From: Glaciecola sp049650345
GTDB lineage: Bacteria > Pseudomonadota > Gammaproteobacteria > Enterobacterales > Alteromonadaceae
Length of the DNA stretch: 24,321 bases
Direction of reading: 5' to 3'
NCBI GenBank assembly: GCA_049650345.1
Contig: JBARZY010000106.1
Coordinates: forward strand, 1 to 24,321
Positions 22,709 to 24,321 of this stretch are shown piece by piece. Position 1 is the first letter of the stretch; each line of letters begins with the position of its first letter. The position numbers and the translations under genes were made by a program. The notes under the pieces are model-generated. The model did not search any database and was not told the DNA's origin. It saw only the letters and a list, made by a program, of their open reading frames with translations.

Positions 22709-24321
22709 GTGAATAAGCCAACAAGCCTTGCCCATAAACCCATTAAAACCTTGTCGCCACAATTGGCAAACCAGATTGCCGCAGGAGAGGTGGTAGAGCG
22801 TCCAGCTTCTGTAGTGAAGGAGTTAGTTGAAAATAGCTTAGATGCAGGGGCAACCCAAATACATATTGAAATTATTCAGGGCGGTCAAAAGCGCATATTA
22901 ATTCGCGATAATGGCAAGGGCATTAAAAAAGAAGAGTTAAGTTTAGCGCTCAGTCGCCATGCGACCAGCAAAATAGCAGACATAGACGACCTCGAAAACA
23001 TTACCAGTATGGGTTTTAGAGGTGAGGCTTTAGCCAGTATTAGTTCAGTGAGCCGCTTATGTCTTACTTCCAAAACCGCTGAGCAGAGTGAGGCGTGGCA
23101 AGCGCAAACAGAAGGCCAAGAAATGGCGGTGCAAATTACGCCTGCAGCGCACCCAAACGGTACATCGATTGAAGTACTCGATTTATTTTTTAATACGCCC
23201 GCACGGCGCAAATTTTTGCGAACAGGTAAAACTGAGTTTCAACACATTGAGAATATATTAAAACGCTTAGCGTTAACGCGTAAAGACGTGCAATTTACCT
23301 TGGTGCACAATCAAAAAACCATATTTAAGTATGCGGTTTGCATAGATTTAGCCAAGCGCATTGAGCAAGTCTGCTCAAAGCAAATGCTGGAAAACAGTGT
23401 GGCAGTAGAATATGAATTTGAAAGCATAAAATTACAGGGCTGGTGCAGCGCATTAGGGCATGGGCACGCTACACGTGATCATCAATATACCTTTGTAAAT
23501 GGCCGTATGATGCGTGATAAGTTGTTGTCGCATGCATTGCGACAAGTGTTTGAAGATACGCTGTCCCCGCAAATGTTCCCAAGCTATGTGTTGTTTGTAA
23601 GCGTACCGCCCAACGAGCTTGATATAAACGTTCACCCAGCCAAACACGAAGTCAGGTTTCATCAGTCAAGAAAAGTACACGATATTGTATTTAAAGGGGT
23701 AACTGAAGCCTTGGGTAACAGTCAAGAAACCCTTGTGGATGATAACGGCAATAGTGTGGCCAGTGCGCCAAGTCATGATTATATTCAACCGCTGCGTTCA
23801 AGCACTGATGTTAGTAAAAATGAGCACCAGCCGAGTGCAAGTGTTACTCGGCATAATGTAGGTTATCGCCCGGCAAATACTTATCGCCCTGATACACCTA
23901 GCAAACAGGCATTGCAGTCAACCCATGATTTTTACACCAGTATTGCTGAGCAAGCGCCGGTGAATACCCCTAGTAACATTCCTCAAGGGCAACACATTCA
24001 AAACGCCCCTGCGCATTCAAATAATGACTCTCCTGAGAGTGAACAACATGAACAGCTCATACATTCTCATGCTTATTTGATGCAATACCCATATTTGTTG
24101 TTGCAACAAGAAGATGGCGTTGGTGTACTGCATATCAAACATATCGCTGCTGCGTACTTACAACATAAGATACAGCATTCAACCACGTCGCAACCACTGT
24201 TAATGCCGGTCTCGATTGCCGATACTAATAGCCATGCGTTGTTGAGTGATACAACGCATAATCAACTGCAAACCCGGTTTTTTCTGGTCACCCAATCTCA
24301 TCAGAAATTGATTTTAAAGCA
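22709..24321 (+). CDS. mutL: DNA mismatch repair protein MutL, 3'-truncated
   Basis: MutL links MutS mismatch recognition to strand incision. The frame from GTG at 22709 is open without a stop to the window end, giving 537 codons. The GHKL ATPase motifs are intact: Glu38 in KELVENSLDAGA, RDNGKGI (66-72), GFRGEALASI (102-111), FFNTPARRKFL (160-170), VNGRMMRDK (263-271) and ELDINVHPAKHEVRF (303-317). A long polar linker (about 335-450) leads into the C-terminal dimerisation domain, cut off by the edge. I judge start by the 9-base gap after the amidase gene and the fit of the N-terminus; the ribosome-binding site is weak. About 80-100 residues are probably missing. miaA and hfq would be expected next. 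Confidence 0.95.
   Translation, partial: MNKPTSLAHKPIKTLSPQLANQIAAGEVVERPASVVKELVENSLDAGATQIHIEIIQGGQKRILIRDNGKGIKKEELSLALSRHATSKIADIDDLENITSMGFRGEALASISSVSRLCLTSKTAEQSEAWQAQTEGQEMAVQITPAAHPNGTSIEVLDLFFNTPARRKFLRTGKTEFQHIENILKRLALTRKDVQFTLVHNQKTIFKYAVCIDLAKRIEQVCSKQMLENSVAVEYEFESIKLQGWCSALGHGHATRDHQYTFVNGRMMRDKLLSHALRQVFEDTLSPQMFPSYVLFVSVPPNELDINVHPAKHEVRFHQSRKVHDIVFKGVTEALGNSQETLVDDNGNSVASAPSHDYIQPLRSSTDVSKNEHQPSASVTRHNVGYRPANTYRPDTPSKQALQSTHDFYTSIAEQAPVNTPSNIPQGQHIQNAPAHSNNDSPESEQHEQLIHSHAYLMQYPYLLLQQEDGVGVLHIKHIAAAYLQHKIQHSTTSQPLLMPVSIADTNSHALLSDTTHNQLQTRFFLVTQSHQKLILK

Noticed and set aside
1..24321. CRISPR arrays, tRNA genes, insertion sequences, prophage or defence genes
   Set aside because: No regular repeat-spacer pattern, no cloverleaf by eye in the intergenic spaces, and no transposase, integrase or phage product among the reading frames.

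Overview
This window is a stretch of ordinary chromosome from a moderately AT-rich gammaproteobacterium. The gene order rpsF-rpsR-rplI and the chain nnr-tsaE-amidase-mutL, together with the c-di-GMP signalling gene, the CheX-like protein and the OmpA protein with calcium-binding repeats, suggest a marine member of the Alteromonadales (Alteromonas/Glaciecola/Paraglaciecola-like). That placement is an inference from gene content and protein style; no 16S rRNA gene is present.

Layout. 1-2800: three envelope or periplasmic genes on the plus strand: the 3' part of a DUF4331 protein, a small lipoprotein with a cadherin/VCBS-like domain, and a DUF4198 protein. 2850-4136: the ribosomal operon rpsF-rpsR-rplI, with a promoter that looks stringently controlled, a candidate S6:S18 autoregulatory leader and a strong terminator; priB is not between rpsF and rpsR. 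4295-5533: a lone thiolase with its own terminator. 5874-9178: a soluble histidine kinase followed by a response regulator carrying GGDEF and EAL domains, a two-component to c-di-GMP module. 9168-9842 (minus): a YiiM-like MOSC protein whose 3' end overlaps the EAL gene. 10004-12083: an ECF sigma factor, a one-TM probable anti-sigma and an exported DUF4097 beta-repeat protein, ending at a terminator. 12200-13656: dnaB with a 28-nt palindromic terminator shared with the convergent ompA-like gene (13679-14971, minus). Behind that on the minus strand lie a CheX-like protein (TTG start) and a Zur/Fur regulator. 16147-18215: nudC and hemE on the plus strand. 18190-19374 (minus) is queG, divergent from and almost touching nnr. 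19381-24321: nnr, tsaE, amidase (amiC/amiB type) and mutL, packed with gaps or overlaps of only a few bases; mutL runs off the right edge.

How the genes work together. Most are housekeeping: translation, replication (DnaB), haem synthesis (HemE), NAD(P)H repair (Nnr) and NAD(H) turnover (NudC), tRNA modification (QueG, TsaE), cell-wall splitting at division (amidase) and mismatch repair (MutL). The accessory interest lies in two regulatory cassettes, the kinase/GGDEF-EAL pair and the sigma/anti-sigma/DUF4097 operon, and in the envelope gene trio at the left edge. I see no CRISPR array, tRNA or rRNA gene, insertion sequence, prophage or recognisable defence system, and nothing I would call a clearly new system.
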